Source: Arcobacter nitrofigilis DSM 7299 (GTDB lineage Bacteria; Campylobacterota; Campylobacteria; Campylobacterales; Arcobacteraceae). Taken from it: 64,000 bases of DNA. The position numbers were made by a program, and so were the translations under genes. Location: the NCBI RefSeq assembly GCF_000092245.1, contig NC_014166.1:2852001-2916000 (forward strand), written 5' to 3'. The notes under the pieces were generated by a model. The model searched no databases, was not told the DNA's origin, and saw only the letters and a list, made by a program, of their open reading frames with translations. Below, in pieces: positions 1 through 9,707 of this stretch. Every line of letters begins with the position of its first letter. Within the stretch, counting starts at the first letter, position 1.

Positions 1-347
1 ATATCTTTTATTTTTGAAATATTACGTGCACCCACAACAAAATCAACATAAGGAGCTCTTTTAATAATATCTTTTCCTAAATGTGATGCCGTACAACCAC
101 AAACACCAATTTTAGCTCCATCTTTTTTCTTAGCATTAAACTGCCCTATTTCCGAAAAAAGTTTTTGCACTGGCTTTTCTCTTACTGAACAAGTATTGAT
201 AATAATAAGATCTGCATCTTCCATATTATCAGTTGTTTTATAATCTTTATACTTTTCTAGCTCAGCAATTATGTGTTGACTATCAGTATCATTCATCTGA
301 CAACCAAGCGTTTGTATAAATAATTTTTTAGATTCTTCTTTACTCAT
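1..347 (-). CDS. miaB: tRNA-2-methylthio-N6-dimethylallyladenosine synthase MiaB, N-terminal part (partial)
   Basis: Radical-SAM methylthiotransferase that adds the 2-methylthio group to i6A37 of tRNA. Only about 115 N-terminal residues lie in the window; the rest runs off the left edge. Translating the minus strand from the ATG at 347 gives the methylthiotransferase N-domain with its three cluster-binding cysteines in the contexts LGCQMN, NTCSVR and CGCTAS. The motifs are specific to the MiaB/RimO family, and the QMND/TCSVRE wording is that of MiaB rather than RimO (a true RimO lies at 38324-39664). The next upstream gene on the same strand, HP0268-like, starts only about 20 bases away, so the two probably form one transcript. 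Confidence 0.93.
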   Translation of the reverse strand, partial: MSKEESKKLFIQTLGCQMNDTDSQHIIAELEKYKDYKTTDNMEDADLIIINTCSVREKPVQKLFSEIGQFNAKKKDGAKIGVCGCTASHLGKDIIKRAPYVDFVVGARNISKIKD

Positions 348-365
348 TATAATTTCACTTTAGAA

Positions 366-608
366 TTAAAGTGCATGTACCTCATACATATACTCATCCT
401 CAGCTAAACCGTATTTTACTTCTCTAAAATATACATTGAACCCTTCACCTTCTAAGCCATCTACTAATGCCATCATATCTTTATGTGAATTATCTTTATC
501 AAAATAAAATATTTTTTCCCCAAGCTCTTTTAACTCTTCGACTATCTTATCAATTTTTACTTTTTTTGGTTTTTCATTCAATTCGTTTCTTGCGAACAAT
601 AATTCCAT
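366..608 (-). CDS. HP0268-family small protein (putative nuclease)
   Basis: An 80-residue protein that resembles H. pylori HP0268 in length and in the block FYFDKDNSHKDMM near the middle (HP0268 has a similar FYFxxxNxHKDM stretch). HP0268 has been described as a small Smr-like fold with nicking-endonuclease and ribonuclease activity; whether this homologue shares that is inference. In H. pylori the gene also lies next to miaB (HP0269), and the same order is seen here, which supports the assignment. It begins with ATG and sits 18 bases upstream of the miaB start on the same strand, so co-transcription is likely. No signal peptide or membrane segment. Confidence 0.8.
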   Translation of the reverse strand: MELLFARNELNEKPKKVKIDKIVEELKELGEKIFYFDKDNSHKDMMALVDGLEGEGFNVYFREVKYGLAEDEYMYEVHAL

Positions 609-688
609 TTCTATAAGCCTTTTATGTTTAAATTTAACTATATATTTTATCTTAAAGTTACTTTTATTTTTATAAAAGAAGTTTTAGA

Positions 689-694
689 TATAAT
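689..694 (+). promoter_or_regulatory. Predicted sigma-70 -10 element upstream of nusA
   Basis: TATAAT in the context TTTTAGATATAAT, preceded by T-rich DNA, about 63 bases before the nusA start. This extended form (T-run, GATATAAT) recurs before ilvC, tgt, gatC and dprA in this window and matches the usual Campylobacterota vegetative promoter, which lacks a clear -35 box. Confidence 0.65.
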
Positions 695-756
695 ATTGTT
701 CTACATTCACATTGAAAATCACAAAATTTTAGTTCAATGTTAAAAAAAGGTTATAA

Positions 757-1932
757 ATGGATAAGATAATTGATATATTAGATTCTATTGCTTATGAAAA
801 AGGGATTAAATCTGAGCATGTTGAAACTGCGTTAAAAGAGGCATTAATTAAAACTGGTGAAAAAATGGTTGACCATACTTTAATTTTTGATGCAGAAATT
901 GATAGAAAAAATAAAAGACTAAAACTTTTTCAAAAAATTGAAGTTATAAAAGATGATGACAAAAGACTTCAAGGTGAAGAAGTTGATCAATATAACAACA
1001 TTATAAACCCTGAAAATTTTATTGCTTTAAGCGAAGCAAAAGAGATTGATGCAGACTTAGATATTGGAGATTTTTTAGATTATGATTTAGAGTTTGAAAA
1101 TATGGGAAGAAATGCTGCAACAATTCTTCATAATAATTTTGAATACAGACTTCAAAGATATATAGAAGAAAATCTAGTATCAAAATATAAATCTAAAATC
1201 GGAAAAATCATCAACGGATCAGTTACAAGAGTTGATAGAGCTGAAAATACTTTTGTTGAAATTGGCGAAGTAAAAGGTATGCTTACTAGAAAAAGCAGAA
1301 TAAAAGGTGAAACTTTTAAAGTTGGTGATAACTTAAAAGCTGTTGTAAAAGCTGTAACAATTGATAAAACAAATGGTTTAATTATTGAATTATCAAGAAC
1401 AAGTCCAAAATTCCTTGAAGCACTTTTAGCCCTAGAAGTTCCTGAACTAAAAGATGAAAGAATCACAATAGAAGCAAGTGCTAGAATCCCAGGTAGTAGA
1501 GCTAAGATAGCACTTTCTACTATGGATCCTCAAATAGATCCTATTGGTTCTGTTGTTGGTGTTAAGGGTGTTAGAATAACAGCAGTTAGTCAACAATTAC
1601 ATGGGGAAAATATTGATTGTGTTGAATATTCAACTATTCCTGAAATGTTTGTAGCACGTGCTTTAAGTCCAGCTATTATTAAAAGTGTTCAAATTATTAA
1701 ATCTGAAAAATATGATGAAAAAGATAAAGCAATTGTTACAATCTTAAGTGACCAAAAATCAAAAGCGATTGGAAAATCAGGTTTAAATATTAGACTTGCT
1801 TCAATGCTTACAAAATGTGAAATTGAACTTGTTGAAATTGGTGATAATACACAAAGTGCTGAAGGTTCAACAGAAATTCCAAATGATGAAAAAAGAAAAG
1901 ATACTTCAGAATTAGAGGCTTTATTTAAATAA
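757..1932 (+). CDS. nusA: Transcription termination/antitermination factor NusA
   Basis: Binds RNA polymerase and nascent RNA and modulates pausing, termination and antitermination. The 391-residue protein shows the N-terminal polymerase-binding domain (about 1-125), an S1 domain (about 148-212), KH1 with the GVKGVR motif near 268-273, and KH2 with GKSG at 339-342. It ends in a short acidic tail and lacks the C-terminal acidic repeats of E. coli NusA, as is usual for Campylobacterota. The start is ATG after the ribosome site AAAAAGG. The stop codon overlaps the cysS start by one base (TAATG), so the two genes are translationally coupled. Confidence 0.97.
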   Translation: MDKIIDILDSIAYEKGIKSEHVETALKEALIKTGEKMVDHTLIFDAEIDRKNKRLKLFQKIEVIKDDDKRLQGEEVDQYNNIINPENFIALSEAKEIDADLDIGDFLDYDLEFENMGRNAATILHNNFEYRLQRYIEENLVSKYKSKIGKIINGSVTRVDRAENTFVEIGEVKGMLTRKSRIKGETFKVGDNLKAVVKAVTIDKTNGLIIELSRTSPKFLEALLALEVPELKDERITIEASARIPGSRAKIALSTMDPQIDPIGSVVGVKGVRITAVSQQLHGENIDCVEYSTIPEMFVARALSPAIIKSVQIIKSEKYDEKDKAIVTILSDQKSKAIGKSGLNIRLASMLTKCEIELVEIGDNTQSAEGSTEIPNDEKRKDTSELEALFK

Positions 1933-3335
1933 TGGACAAAATATTCATTTATGACTCTGTAAAAAAAGAGAAAGTTTTATTTGAACCAATAGTTGAAAAC
2001 CAAGCGAAAATATACGTTTGTGGACCAACAGTTTATGATGATTCCCATCTTGGACATGCCAGAAGTGCAATAGCTTTTGACATGTTACATAGAGTCTTAA
2101 AGGCAAATGGTCTTAATGTAACTATGACAAAAAATTTCACAGATATTGATGATAAAATCATAAAAAAAATGAATGAATCATCAAGATCTTTAGAAGATAT
2201 AACAACTCAATATATAAATGCATACAAAGCTGATATGCACTCACTTAATATCTTAGACAATACCCTTGAACCAAAAGCAACCCAAAACCTTGAAGCCATG
2301 ATAGAGATGATAAATGACCTAATCTCTAAAGACATTGCATATATAATCGATGATGGTGTTTATTTTGATGTATCAAAAGATAACTCTTATGGAAATATTT
2401 CAAAAAGAGCAAGTGATGAAAACTCAATTGCTAGAGTTGAAGTAAATACTCAAAAAAGAAATTCATCTGATTTTGCCCTATGGAAGTTTGAAAAAGCAAA
2501 TGATGTATCATATGAAGCTAGCTTTGGAAAAGGTCGTCCAGGATGGCATATAGAGTGTAGTGCTATGATTCAAAAGCATTTAGCATACAAAGATAAAGAT
2601 TATCAAATAGATATTCATGGAGGTGGTGCTGATTTACTTTTCCCTCACCATGAAAATGAAGCTGCACAAACTAGATGTTCTTCACATAAAGAATTGGCAA
2701 AATATTGGATGCACAATGGTTTTGTAACTATTGATGGAGAAAAGATGAGTAAATCACTTGGAAACTCTTTTTTCCTTAAAGATATTTTGAAATCTTATAG
2801 TGGTGAAGTTGTAAGATTTTATTTACTAACAGCTCATTATAGAACAGATTTTAACTTCAACGAAGAGGATTTAATCTCATCTAAAAAAAGACTTGATAAA
2901 TATTATAGAGTGAAAAAAAGAGTTTATGGAAGTGCTGCATCAGCTGCAAATAGCGAATTTAAAGCAAAAGTTTTAAATGCTTTAAATGATGACATAAATA
3001 GCTCAAAAGCTATCTCTATAATTGATGATATGATAAATAATGCAAATGATAAATTAGACAAAAACCCAAAAGATAAAAATCTAAAAAAAGAGTTAATTGC
3101 AAACTTTGAATTTATAAATGAGATTTTAGGAATATGTTTTAATGATGCCTATGAATACTTCCAGTTTGGCATAAATGAAGATACAAAAAACAAAATAGAA
3201 GAACTAATAAACAAACGAACTGAAGCTAAAAAACAAAAAGATTTTGCCACTGCTGATAGTGTTAGAGATGAACTAATAGCCTTAGGAATATCTGTTATGG
3301 ATACGCCAAATGGTGTGGTTTGGGAGAAGTTATAA
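1932..3335 (+). CDS. cysS: Cysteinyl-tRNA synthetase
   Basis: Charges tRNA-Cys with cysteine in the cytoplasm. The 467-residue protein is full length for the family. Class I signatures are visible: HLGH (HIGH motif) at residues 39-42 and KMSKS at 271-275. Candidate zinc ligands are Cys30 (VCGPTVYD), Cys209 (GWHIEC) and the HHENE region near 240. The anticodon-binding helical domain fills the C-terminus. It overlaps nusA by one base and shares its promoter. A hairpin spans its stop codon, and the next gene on the right is convergent. Confidence 0.97.
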   Translation: MDKIFIYDSVKKEKVLFEPIVENQAKIYVCGPTVYDDSHLGHARSAIAFDMLHRVLKANGLNVTMTKNFTDIDDKIIKKMNESSRSLEDITTQYINAYKADMHSLNILDNTLEPKATQNLEAMIEMINDLISKDIAYIIDDGVYFDVSKDNSYGNISKRASDENSIARVEVNTQKRNSSDFALWKFEKANDVSYEASFGKGRPGWHIECSAMIQKHLAYKDKDYQIDIHGGGADLLFPHHENEAAQTRCSSHKELAKYWMHNGFVTIDGEKMSKSLGNSFFLKDILKSYSGEVVRFYLLTAHYRTDFNFNEEDLISSKKRLDKYYRVKKRVYGSAASAANSEFKAKVLNALNDDINSSKAISIIDDMINNANDKLDKNPKDKNLKKELIANFEFINEILGICFNDAYEYFQFGINEDTKNKIEELINKRTEAKKQKDFATADSVRDELIALGISVMDTPNGVVWEKL

Positions 3336-3341
3336 ACTTCT
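3325..3341. terminator. Hairpin over the cysS stop codon, possible bidirectional terminator
   Basis: Inverted repeat AGAAGTT-ATA-AACTTCT with 7-bp arms. It contains the cysS TAA and ends 2 bases before the stop of the convergent EF-hand gene. It lacks a long T-run, so terminator strength is uncertain. Confidence 0.4.
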
Positions 3342-3342
3342 T

Positions 3343-4308
3343 CTAAACCCTATAATCAACACTGCTAATAACTCCCGCTTCACCATTTTCTTTCAAAAAC
3401 ATTGAACTTTGTCCTCCATTTACTGAAGATACATTTGCTAAGTAAATTGCTCCAATTCCTGAATTAGCTAAAGTTACTAGTGAACTTTCACCATTTGCTT
3501 TCTTTTCCCAAACTCTTAAGTCATTGAAAACAGAATCATTTTCATCAATCCAACCATTTCCATCTTCATCATATTTGCTTAATTCTTTGAAGCCATCATC
3601 TGTATTTACACCAAAAAGTTCACTTCCATCATCAACTTTATTATTTCCATTTTTATCTATTGCTAAATAACTTGCATTATTCTGTAGTTTTGATATATCA
3701 TTACTGTTCTTATCTTTATTTACATCAAATTCAAAGCCCATATCTCTTGGTACTTCACTTGTATCTCTTCCATCTTTTTTCATATCAATAGAAAATGGAT
3801 TATCTCCTTTTCCATAGGCATTTATTTTGGTTTCATTTCTTTTATAAAACTCATTTGAATAAGAAAGACTAAGATTTATTTTAAACTCTCCATTTGATGT
3901 TTTTATAGTAGCTTGTGAACTAAAATCAATAGTTGTCTTTTCATAATACTCTTCTACACTTTCATATGAAAATCCCCAATCTTGGTTAGTACCCTTTGAG
4001 TATGGATTATCTGGCACATCAATTTTACTAGAAGAATCATTTGGGTACAAACTAATTTTTTGATTACCTTGCAATAAATTATTTAATAATTGTTCTATTA
4101 TTCTTTTTTTAATTGTATCTGCAACAGATAAATCTGCTTCACTATTAAAGACCAATTTTTTAGGATCAATATTTACTGACAAATCTTTATTATCATCTGG
4201 ATTTTCTGTTTTTGTAAAAGAACTAGCGCTTGTATGTTTCTCATATTTTTGTACAAAAGAACTACTTGCTTGTAAATTTACTTCGTATGAGTCTATTTTC
4301 ATCTTCAA
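3343..4308 (-). CDS. EF-hand-like calcium-binding protein of unknown role
   Basis: A 321-residue protein with no signal peptide or membrane helix, so cytoplasmic or exported by a signal-independent route. The first 100 residues are Ser/Lys/Asp-rich and low in complexity. The C-terminal half has two calcium-loop-like segments, DKNGNNKVDDGSE and DEDGNGWIDENDS, each with the D-x-[DN]-x-[DN] spacing of EF-hand loops, around residues 220-260. The segment DGSELFGVNTDDGFKELSKYDEDGNG resembles a pattern found in many proteobacterial proteins with calcium-dependent or secreted domains, but I do not recognise a named family with a known job. It stands alone between the convergent cysS and the terminator of the rpsR operon. 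Confidence 0.75.
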   Translation of the reverse strand: MKMKIDSYEVNLQASSSFVQKYEKHTSASSFTKTENPDDNKDLSVNIDPKKLVFNSEADLSVADTIKKRIIEQLLNNLLQGNQKISLYPNDSSSKIDVPDNPYSKGTNQDWGFSYESVEEYYEKTTIDFSSQATIKTSNGEFKINLSLSYSNEFYKRNETKINAYGKGDNPFSIDMKKDGRDTSEVPRDMGFEFDVNKDKNSNDISKLQNNASYLAIDKNGNNKVDDGSELFGVNTDDGFKELSKYDEDGNGWIDENDSVFNDLRVWEKKANGESSLVTLANSGIGAIYLANVSSVNGGQSSMFLKENGEAGVISSVDYRV

Positions 4309-4397
4309 TCCTTTTATCTATATTTAAGAATTGTACAATGCTTATCATTAATATTTCGTTAAAAAAACTTTTTAGTTTATGTAGAGTTTTGGGCATA

Positions 4398-4432
4398 AAA
4401 AAAGGAAAGAAGATAAACTTCTTTCCTTTTTT
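4398..4432 (-). terminator. Rho-independent terminator of the rpsF-ssb-rpsR operon
   Basis: Stem GGAAAGAAG (4404-4412) with CTTCTTTCC (4418-4426), 5-base loop, flanked by A6-7 on one side and T6 on the other. On the minus strand it follows rpsR and ends in a T-run. The symmetry means it could also stop rightward transcription. Confidence 0.88.
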
Positions 4433-4449
4433 AAAGTGTTAACTAATAC

Positions 4450-4707
4450 TTATCTTGCGTATGCAGCATCAGTAAGGTTTTTAGTATCAACAATATATGG
4501 AACTAATGCCATATGTCTAGCTCTTTTGATTGCTAATTCTACCATCTCTTGAGCTCTTTTAGAATTTCCAGTAAGTCTTCTAGGCATAATTTTACCTCTT
4601 TCACTCATAGAAATTTTTAAGATTTCAGTGTTTTTATAATCAATGAAATCAATTTTCATCTCAGTATATTTACAATATTTTTTTCCGTATTTTCTTCTCT
4701 CAGCCAT
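4450..4707 (-). CDS. rpsR: Small ribosomal subunit protein bS18
   Basis: Structural protein of the 30S platform, binding as a heterodimer with S6. The 85-residue protein has the family core [16 protein letters not shown] followed by a basic helix and the [11 protein letters not shown] stretch. It is the last gene of the rpsF-ssb-rpsR operon, 15 bases after ssb, the order normal in bacteria. A strong terminator follows it. Start is ATG, giving [14 protein letters not shown]. Confidence 0.97.
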   Translation of the reverse strand: MAERRKYGKKYCKYTEMKIDFIDYKNTEILKISMSERGKIMPRRLTGNSKRAQEMVELAIKRARHMALVPYIVDTKNLTDAAYAR

Positions 4708-4722
4708 TTTATTATCCTCTTT

Positions 4723-5250
4723 CTAGAACGGTATTTCGTCTTCGTCTATATCGATTTCTGGTATTTTATAACTGCTGTTTTCAGTTGTAGTTTTAATACC
4801 ACCTTGAGCGTAGCTGTTTTGAGCTGGTTGCTGCGGTTGATTGTACTGATTACTAGCTGGTTGTTGAGTTTGTGGTTGAGAATACTCACCTTCATACCCA
4901 GTATTAGCACCATTTTGTGAATCAGATTTTGAATCTAACATTTTCATCGTATCAACTCTTAAAGAGTGTCTACTTCTGTTAGTTCCATCTTGTGCAGTCC
5001 ATTGTTCAAAAACAAGTCTTCCTTCTAATAATACTTTAGAGCCTTTTCGTAAATATTGATTGGCAACCTCAGCACTTCTATTAAATATGTTGAAATCTAA
5101 AAAACAAACTTCATCTTTCTTTTCACCAGTACTAGTCTTATAATTATAAGATGTTGCAATTGCACCTTTTGCTATTGCTGCACCACTTGGTAAATATCTC
5201 AATTCAATATCTCGTGTAAGATTTCCTATCATAACTACTTTATTATACAT
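4723..5250 (-). CDS. ssb: Single-stranded DNA-binding protein
   Basis: Binds and protects ssDNA in replication, repair and recombination. The 175-residue protein has the OB-fold N-terminus (MYNKVVMIGNLTRDIELRY through about residue 110), a Gln/Asn/Pro-rich flexible linker (about 115-160) and the conserved acidic tip ending in DEIPF (consensus DDDIPF), which recruits partner proteins. It lies between rpsF and rpsR as usual, and so is probably co-expressed with the ribosomal proteins. Confidence 0.97.
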   Translation of the reverse strand: MYNKVVMIGNLTRDIELRYLPSGAAIAKGAIATSYNYKTSTGEKKDEVCFLDFNIFNRSAEVANQYLRKGSKVLLEGRLVFEQWTAQDGTNRSRHSLRVDTMKMLDSKSDSQNGANTGYEGEYSQPQTQQPASNQYNQPQQPAQNSYAQGGIKTTTENSSYKIPEIDIDEDEIPF

Positions 5251-5270
5251 TTACGGCTCCTTTTATAAAA

Positions 5271-5633
5271 TTATGCCTTTGCAGCAGACTTTTTAGCTGC
5301 TTCATCACTTAGTTTAGTCCAAGCAGTAACTTCTTTTTTACTCTCATATTTAATGAAAATAAATCTAATGATGTTTTCATTAATTCTATAATTTCTTTCT
5401 AATTCTAAGATAGAAGTTGTTGGTGCTCTAAAGTACATTACATAGTAATGACCTCTTTTATGTTTCTCGATTTCGTAAGCTAGTTGTCTAGTTCCCATAT
5501 CATCAAAAGATACGATTTCTCCACCATTTTTCTCGATGTTAGCTTTCACTAACTCAATCTGTGCTACAGTTTCTTCTTCAGTCATTGTAGGCTTTACAAT
5601 AAACATTGTTTCATAATGTTTTATTCTTGACAT
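5271..5633 (-). CDS. rpsF: Small ribosomal subunit protein bS6
   Basis: Ribosomal protein S6, partner of S18 on the 30S platform. The 120-residue sequence has the family opening ([17 protein letters not shown]), the GTRQLAYEI block and the [10 protein letters not shown] strand. The C-terminal tail is Lys/Ala-rich. It is the first gene of rpsF-ssb-rpsR, with the ribosome site AAAGGAG before the ATG. Its leader holds a small GC-rich stem-loop (see the leader entry) that may allow feedback by the S6:S18 complex. Confidence 0.97.
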   Translation of the reverse strand: MSRIKHYETMFIVKPTMTEEETVAQIELVKANIEKNGGEIVSFDDMGTRQLAYEIEKHKRGHYYVMYFRAPTTSILELERNYRINENIIRFIFIKYESKKEVTAWTKLSDEAAKKSAAKA

Positions 5634-5651
5634 TCATTCTCCTTTTAGTTT

Positions 5652-5690
5652 TCGCCGGTATTATTAAAAATATCAGCAAGGTTTTTGTAA
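5652..5690 (-). promoter_or_regulatory. Stem-loop in the rpsF leader, candidate S6:S18 autoregulatory motif
   Basis: In the 68-base leader, read on the minus strand, TTGCTG can pair with CGGCGA, enclosing a TATT/AATA stem and an internal loop that leads into CCG. A bulged stem with a conserved CCG is the published hallmark of the S6:S18-binding leader of rpsF mRNAs. The pairing includes G-U pairs and was done by eye, so this is a candidate only. Confidence 0.3.
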
Positions 5691-5701
5691 AGTCTGAGAT
5701 T

Positions 5702-6685
5702 TTATCTAAGTTTGTCTGAAAATTTTCTTAGACTTGCTTGAATATATGCATTATGGTCTGGAATTTTTGAACTTTTTAAATCCAATTCCAAATCATTTAG
5801 AAAATTAAACAACTCTAAAAAGAGTTCTGGCTTTATTTTTATAGCTAATTTTGTCTTCTTTTCCCAAATATTTTGGGGAGGAATATATCCTAATATCTCT
5901 TTAGGATTTGGAGTTCCTATTGTTCTTGAATATGAACTTATCATAAAAAGTTGATGTAAAAAAGCTCCAATTTGAGTTAATAAATTTATCTCATTCATTC
6001 CCTCTTCAAGTAAGAAATGCAAATCTCTTTTTACTAATTGTCCACTTAATAAATTAAACAAAAAATCTTCTAAGGAGACTGATCCAATACCAAAACAATG
6101 AATTTCAACAAGTTTTGAAGAGATAGATTCTTCATTTAAAATAGCTAATTTTTTTAAGTCATTTACACTCAAGTTCAAATCACTTCTATGCATAAAATAC
6201 AAATGATTTAAAGCAGATACTTCATACTTCAACCCCAAAGCTCTAGCCTCAGTTTCAAGTATTTGAATAGCTTCTCCTGGATATGGGGTAAACATTCTTA
6301 CGCTTACACTATTGTTTTTAGTTGTAAAATATCCACCCATAGTTTTAAAATCACCATCACCCATGCACGCAAATATTACTTTTGAGTCTTTATTTATATT
6401 ACAAGCTTCTATTAACTCTGTAGTCTCATTTTTATTTAGTTTTTTATTTAATTTTATAAGCAAAATATTTCTACTTGCAAAAAGAGATGATTGTAAAAGT
6501 TTATTTTTCACATATTTAAAATCAAAATCATCAAAATAGACTTTTTCTATCTCTTCTCCAGCTGCAACACTCGTAGCTACAAGATTTGCATATTTTTCTA
6601 CTAAGTAATCACTTTGCCCATAAAACATATATGCGCAAAACTCTTTATTAGCTCTTAATAATCCATCAAACTCTTTTTTATACAT
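5702..6685 (-). CDS. holA: DNA polymerase III delta subunit (clamp-loader)
   Basis: Wrench subunit of the clamp loader that opens the beta clamp. The 327-residue protein follows the divergent Campylobacterota HolA pattern: an N-terminal P-loop-less AAA+ domain (FYGQSDYLVEKYANLV near the start, then DDFDF and LLIKLNKKL), a middle domain with LNHLYFMHRSDLNLSVNDLKKL, and an all-helical C-terminal collar. The ATG lies inside the 3' end of rnr (8-base overlap), so translation is coupled. It sits upstream of rpsF on the same strand, 68 bases away. Confidence 0.9.
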   Translation of the reverse strand: MYKKEFDGLLRANKEFCAYMFYGQSDYLVEKYANLVATSVAAGEEIEKVYFDDFDFKYVKNKLLQSSLFASRNILLIKLNKKLNKNETTELIEACNINKDSKVIFACMGDGDFKTMGGYFTTKNNSVSVRMFTPYPGEAIQILETEARALGLKYEVSALNHLYFMHRSDLNLSVNDLKKLAILNEESISSKLVEIHCFGIGSVSLEDFLFNLLSGQLVKRDLHFLLEEGMNEINLLTQIGAFLHQLFMISSYSRTIGTPNPKEILGYIPPQNIWEKKTKLAIKIKPELFLELFNFLNDLELDLKSSKIPDHNAYIQASLRKFSDKLR

Positions 6686-8534
6686 TTTTTATTGTTCCAA
6701 CTATATTTTTACTAATCACATCACTTGATTTTATTGTTACTTTTATTTTAAGAAAAAGTTTTTCACCTCTGTAGTTATCCAAATGAATTCTAAGTCCTGG
6801 CATATCTTTATAGAATTTTGCAATTCCTCTTTCTATATCTACTATTTGTGCTTTAAACTCTTCTCCAATATGATTTTTAGCCCATCTTGCATATTTTCTA
6901 TCTTCATAATCCCAAACAAGTTGGTCTACTTTTCTCTCATTTGCAGATATGTGTTCACAAATATCATCAATACTCTCTGGTACTTTTTTAATTTTTAGCA
7001 TTCGGTGAAGAACTAAATCTGAATATCTTCTAATGGGACTTGTAAAGTGTGAGTAAGAATCAAATCCTAATCCAAAGTGACCTAGGTTTTTAGATGAATA
7101 TTTTGCTTGGGATTGAGATTTTATTATCAAATCATTTATCTCTTCTATTAAAACACTATTTTTTGCCTTTGCTTGAATATGGGTGATTGTCTCATGAACA
7201 GATGATTTTACTTCTGCTTTTATTCCAAGTAAATTTACCTCATCAACTAGTTTTGATAAAGATTGGAAAGATGGTTCTTCGTGAATTCTAAAGATTCCAA
7301 CATTGCTTAGTTTTTTACTAGCTTCTATATTTGCTAATAACATACACTCTTCTATTAATTGATGAGAAGCTGTTGACTCTTCTACAGAAATTCCTTCTAA
7401 TTCTAAATTATGATTTAATTTTTGTCTATACTCTTTGCTTATAAAATCATAACCCTTTTGTAATCTTTTTGCTCTTATTTTTTTAGTAATTTCATACAAA
7501 GGAATCAAATAATCAAAAATCTCTTTTTCTGTTTCATTGTATTTATCTAAGTGTCCTTCTATTACCCTATCAATTCTTCCATAAGAGAATTTCTTATGTG
7601 ATTTAATTATTGCTTCAAAAAGTTCTGATTTGATTATTTCATAATCTTTATCTAAATATATTTTAAAAACATAAGAGTATCTATCAACATTCTCTTTAAG
7701 TGAGCACATCTCTTCACTTAAACTGGGAGGAAGCATAGGTAAAACTTTATTTGGTAGATAAATAGAAGTTGATTTTTGTAAGGCTTGTTTATCAAGTTCA
7801 CTATTCTCTTTTACAAAGTATGATACATCTGCAATAGCAACGTAAAGTATATTTTCTTTTACATCAAAATAAATAGCATCATCATGATCCTTTGCACTTG
7901 CTGGATCTATAGTTGTAAATGGCAGAGCTGTTAAATCAACTCTTTCATTTTTATCATTCATCTTTGCATCAACATCTAAATGCTTTTCCAATCTTATAAG
8001 TTCATCATATAAAAACAATGAAATATATTGGTCGACTTTTGGGTCTTGTATATTTCCAACATCTTTTTCTATTTCAAATGTTTTGCTGTTTATTACATAA
8101 ATATTTCCATTTGTAAAAGAGCTAAAATCTATTTTAAGTTCTAACTTTATTCCCTCTTTTACACTAAATACTTCACCTTCATTTACATAAACTAAAAGGG
8201 AAGTTGCATGGGTATATAATACTTTTTCAACTTTTGCTTTAAATGAAGACCTTGGATTAAAAACTCTTTTTACTAAAATCAAGTCATTATTATAAGCACC
8301 CTTCAAATCATCGATATCCAATTTTAGATTTTTGTGTTCATTATCCAAATCACTCAAAGAGGCAAATTTATTTTTTATTTTTACAATTCCTACTCTATAC
8401 TTTGAATTAAGTTTATATGTACCATTTTCATAAGTTACAATATCATCTTTTATAAATGGTTCTAAATACTCTTTTTCATTTTGCGTAAAATCTTCACTGC
8501 CAGATATAACTTTTCTAAAAATAGTTTGAATCAA
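6678..8534 (-). CDS. rnr: Ribonuclease R family exoribonuclease (RNB)
   Basis: Processive 3'-5' exoribonuclease acting in RNA decay and quality control. The 618-residue protein is shorter than E. coli RNase R (813) but normal for Campylobacterota. It has cold-shock-like N-terminal segments, the RNB catalytic block (TIDPASAKDHDDAIYFDV, the Asp cluster that binds Mg, about residues 210-230), and the SPIRRYSDLVLHR motif near the C-terminal third. The C-terminal S1 region is short and the Lys-rich tail is missing. The start is a TTG preceded by AGGA with 7-base spacing; no ATG in frame fits better. It overlaps holA by 8 bases. Confidence 0.93.
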   Translation of the reverse strand: MIQTIFRKVISGSEDFTQNEKEYLEPFIKDDIVTYENGTYKLNSKYRVGIVKIKNKFASLSDLDNEHKNLKLDIDDLKGAYNNDLILVKRVFNPRSSFKAKVEKVLYTHATSLLVYVNEGEVFSVKEGIKLELKIDFSSFTNGNIYVINSKTFEIEKDVGNIQDPKVDQYISLFLYDELIRLEKHLDVDAKMNDKNERVDLTALPFTTIDPASAKDHDDAIYFDVKENILYVAIADVSYFVKENSELDKQALQKSTSIYLPNKVLPMLPPSLSEEMCSLKENVDRYSYVFKIYLDKDYEIIKSELFEAIIKSHKKFSYGRIDRVIEGHLDKYNETEKEIFDYLIPLYEITKKIRAKRLQKGYDFISKEYRQKLNHNLELEGISVEESTASHQLIEECMLLANIEASKKLSNVGIFRIHEEPSFQSLSKLVDEVNLLGIKAEVKSSVHETITHIQAKAKNSVLIEEINDLIIKSQSQAKYSSKNLGHFGLGFDSYSHFTSPIRRYSDLVLHRMLKIKKVPESIDDICEHISANERKVDQLVWDYEDRKYARWAKNHIGEEFKAQIVDIERGIAKFYKDMPGLRIHLDNYRGEKLFLKIKVTIKSSDVISKNIVGTIKNV

Positions 8535-8606
8535 AATTTGTCCTAATTTTCTTTTATTTAAGTATACATTATATAACTCTTTTATTTACATTTAGGTTAC
8601 TTTTGA

Positions 8607-9664
<1,058 letters not shown>

Positions 9665-9668
9665 TTTT

Positions 9669-9693
9669 AAAGTAAGGTTTTAAACCTTACTTT
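9669..9693 (+). terminator. Perfect palindrome after ilvC
   Basis: Two 12-base arms, AAAGTAAGGTTT and AAACCTTACTTT, with one central T, starting 4 bases after the ilvC stop. As RNA it gives a 9-bp stem with a short loop and a T-rich end. The next gene runs in the same direction 15 bases later. Confidence 0.65.
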
Positions 9694-9707
9694 AATGTTC
9701 TATCTTA

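Noticed and set aside
4230-4442. Short plus-strand frame between the EF-hand gene and rpsR
   Set aside because: It overlaps the EF-hand gene start and the rpsR terminator, has no good ribosome site and an odd hydrophobic/Lys composition; a shadow frame.
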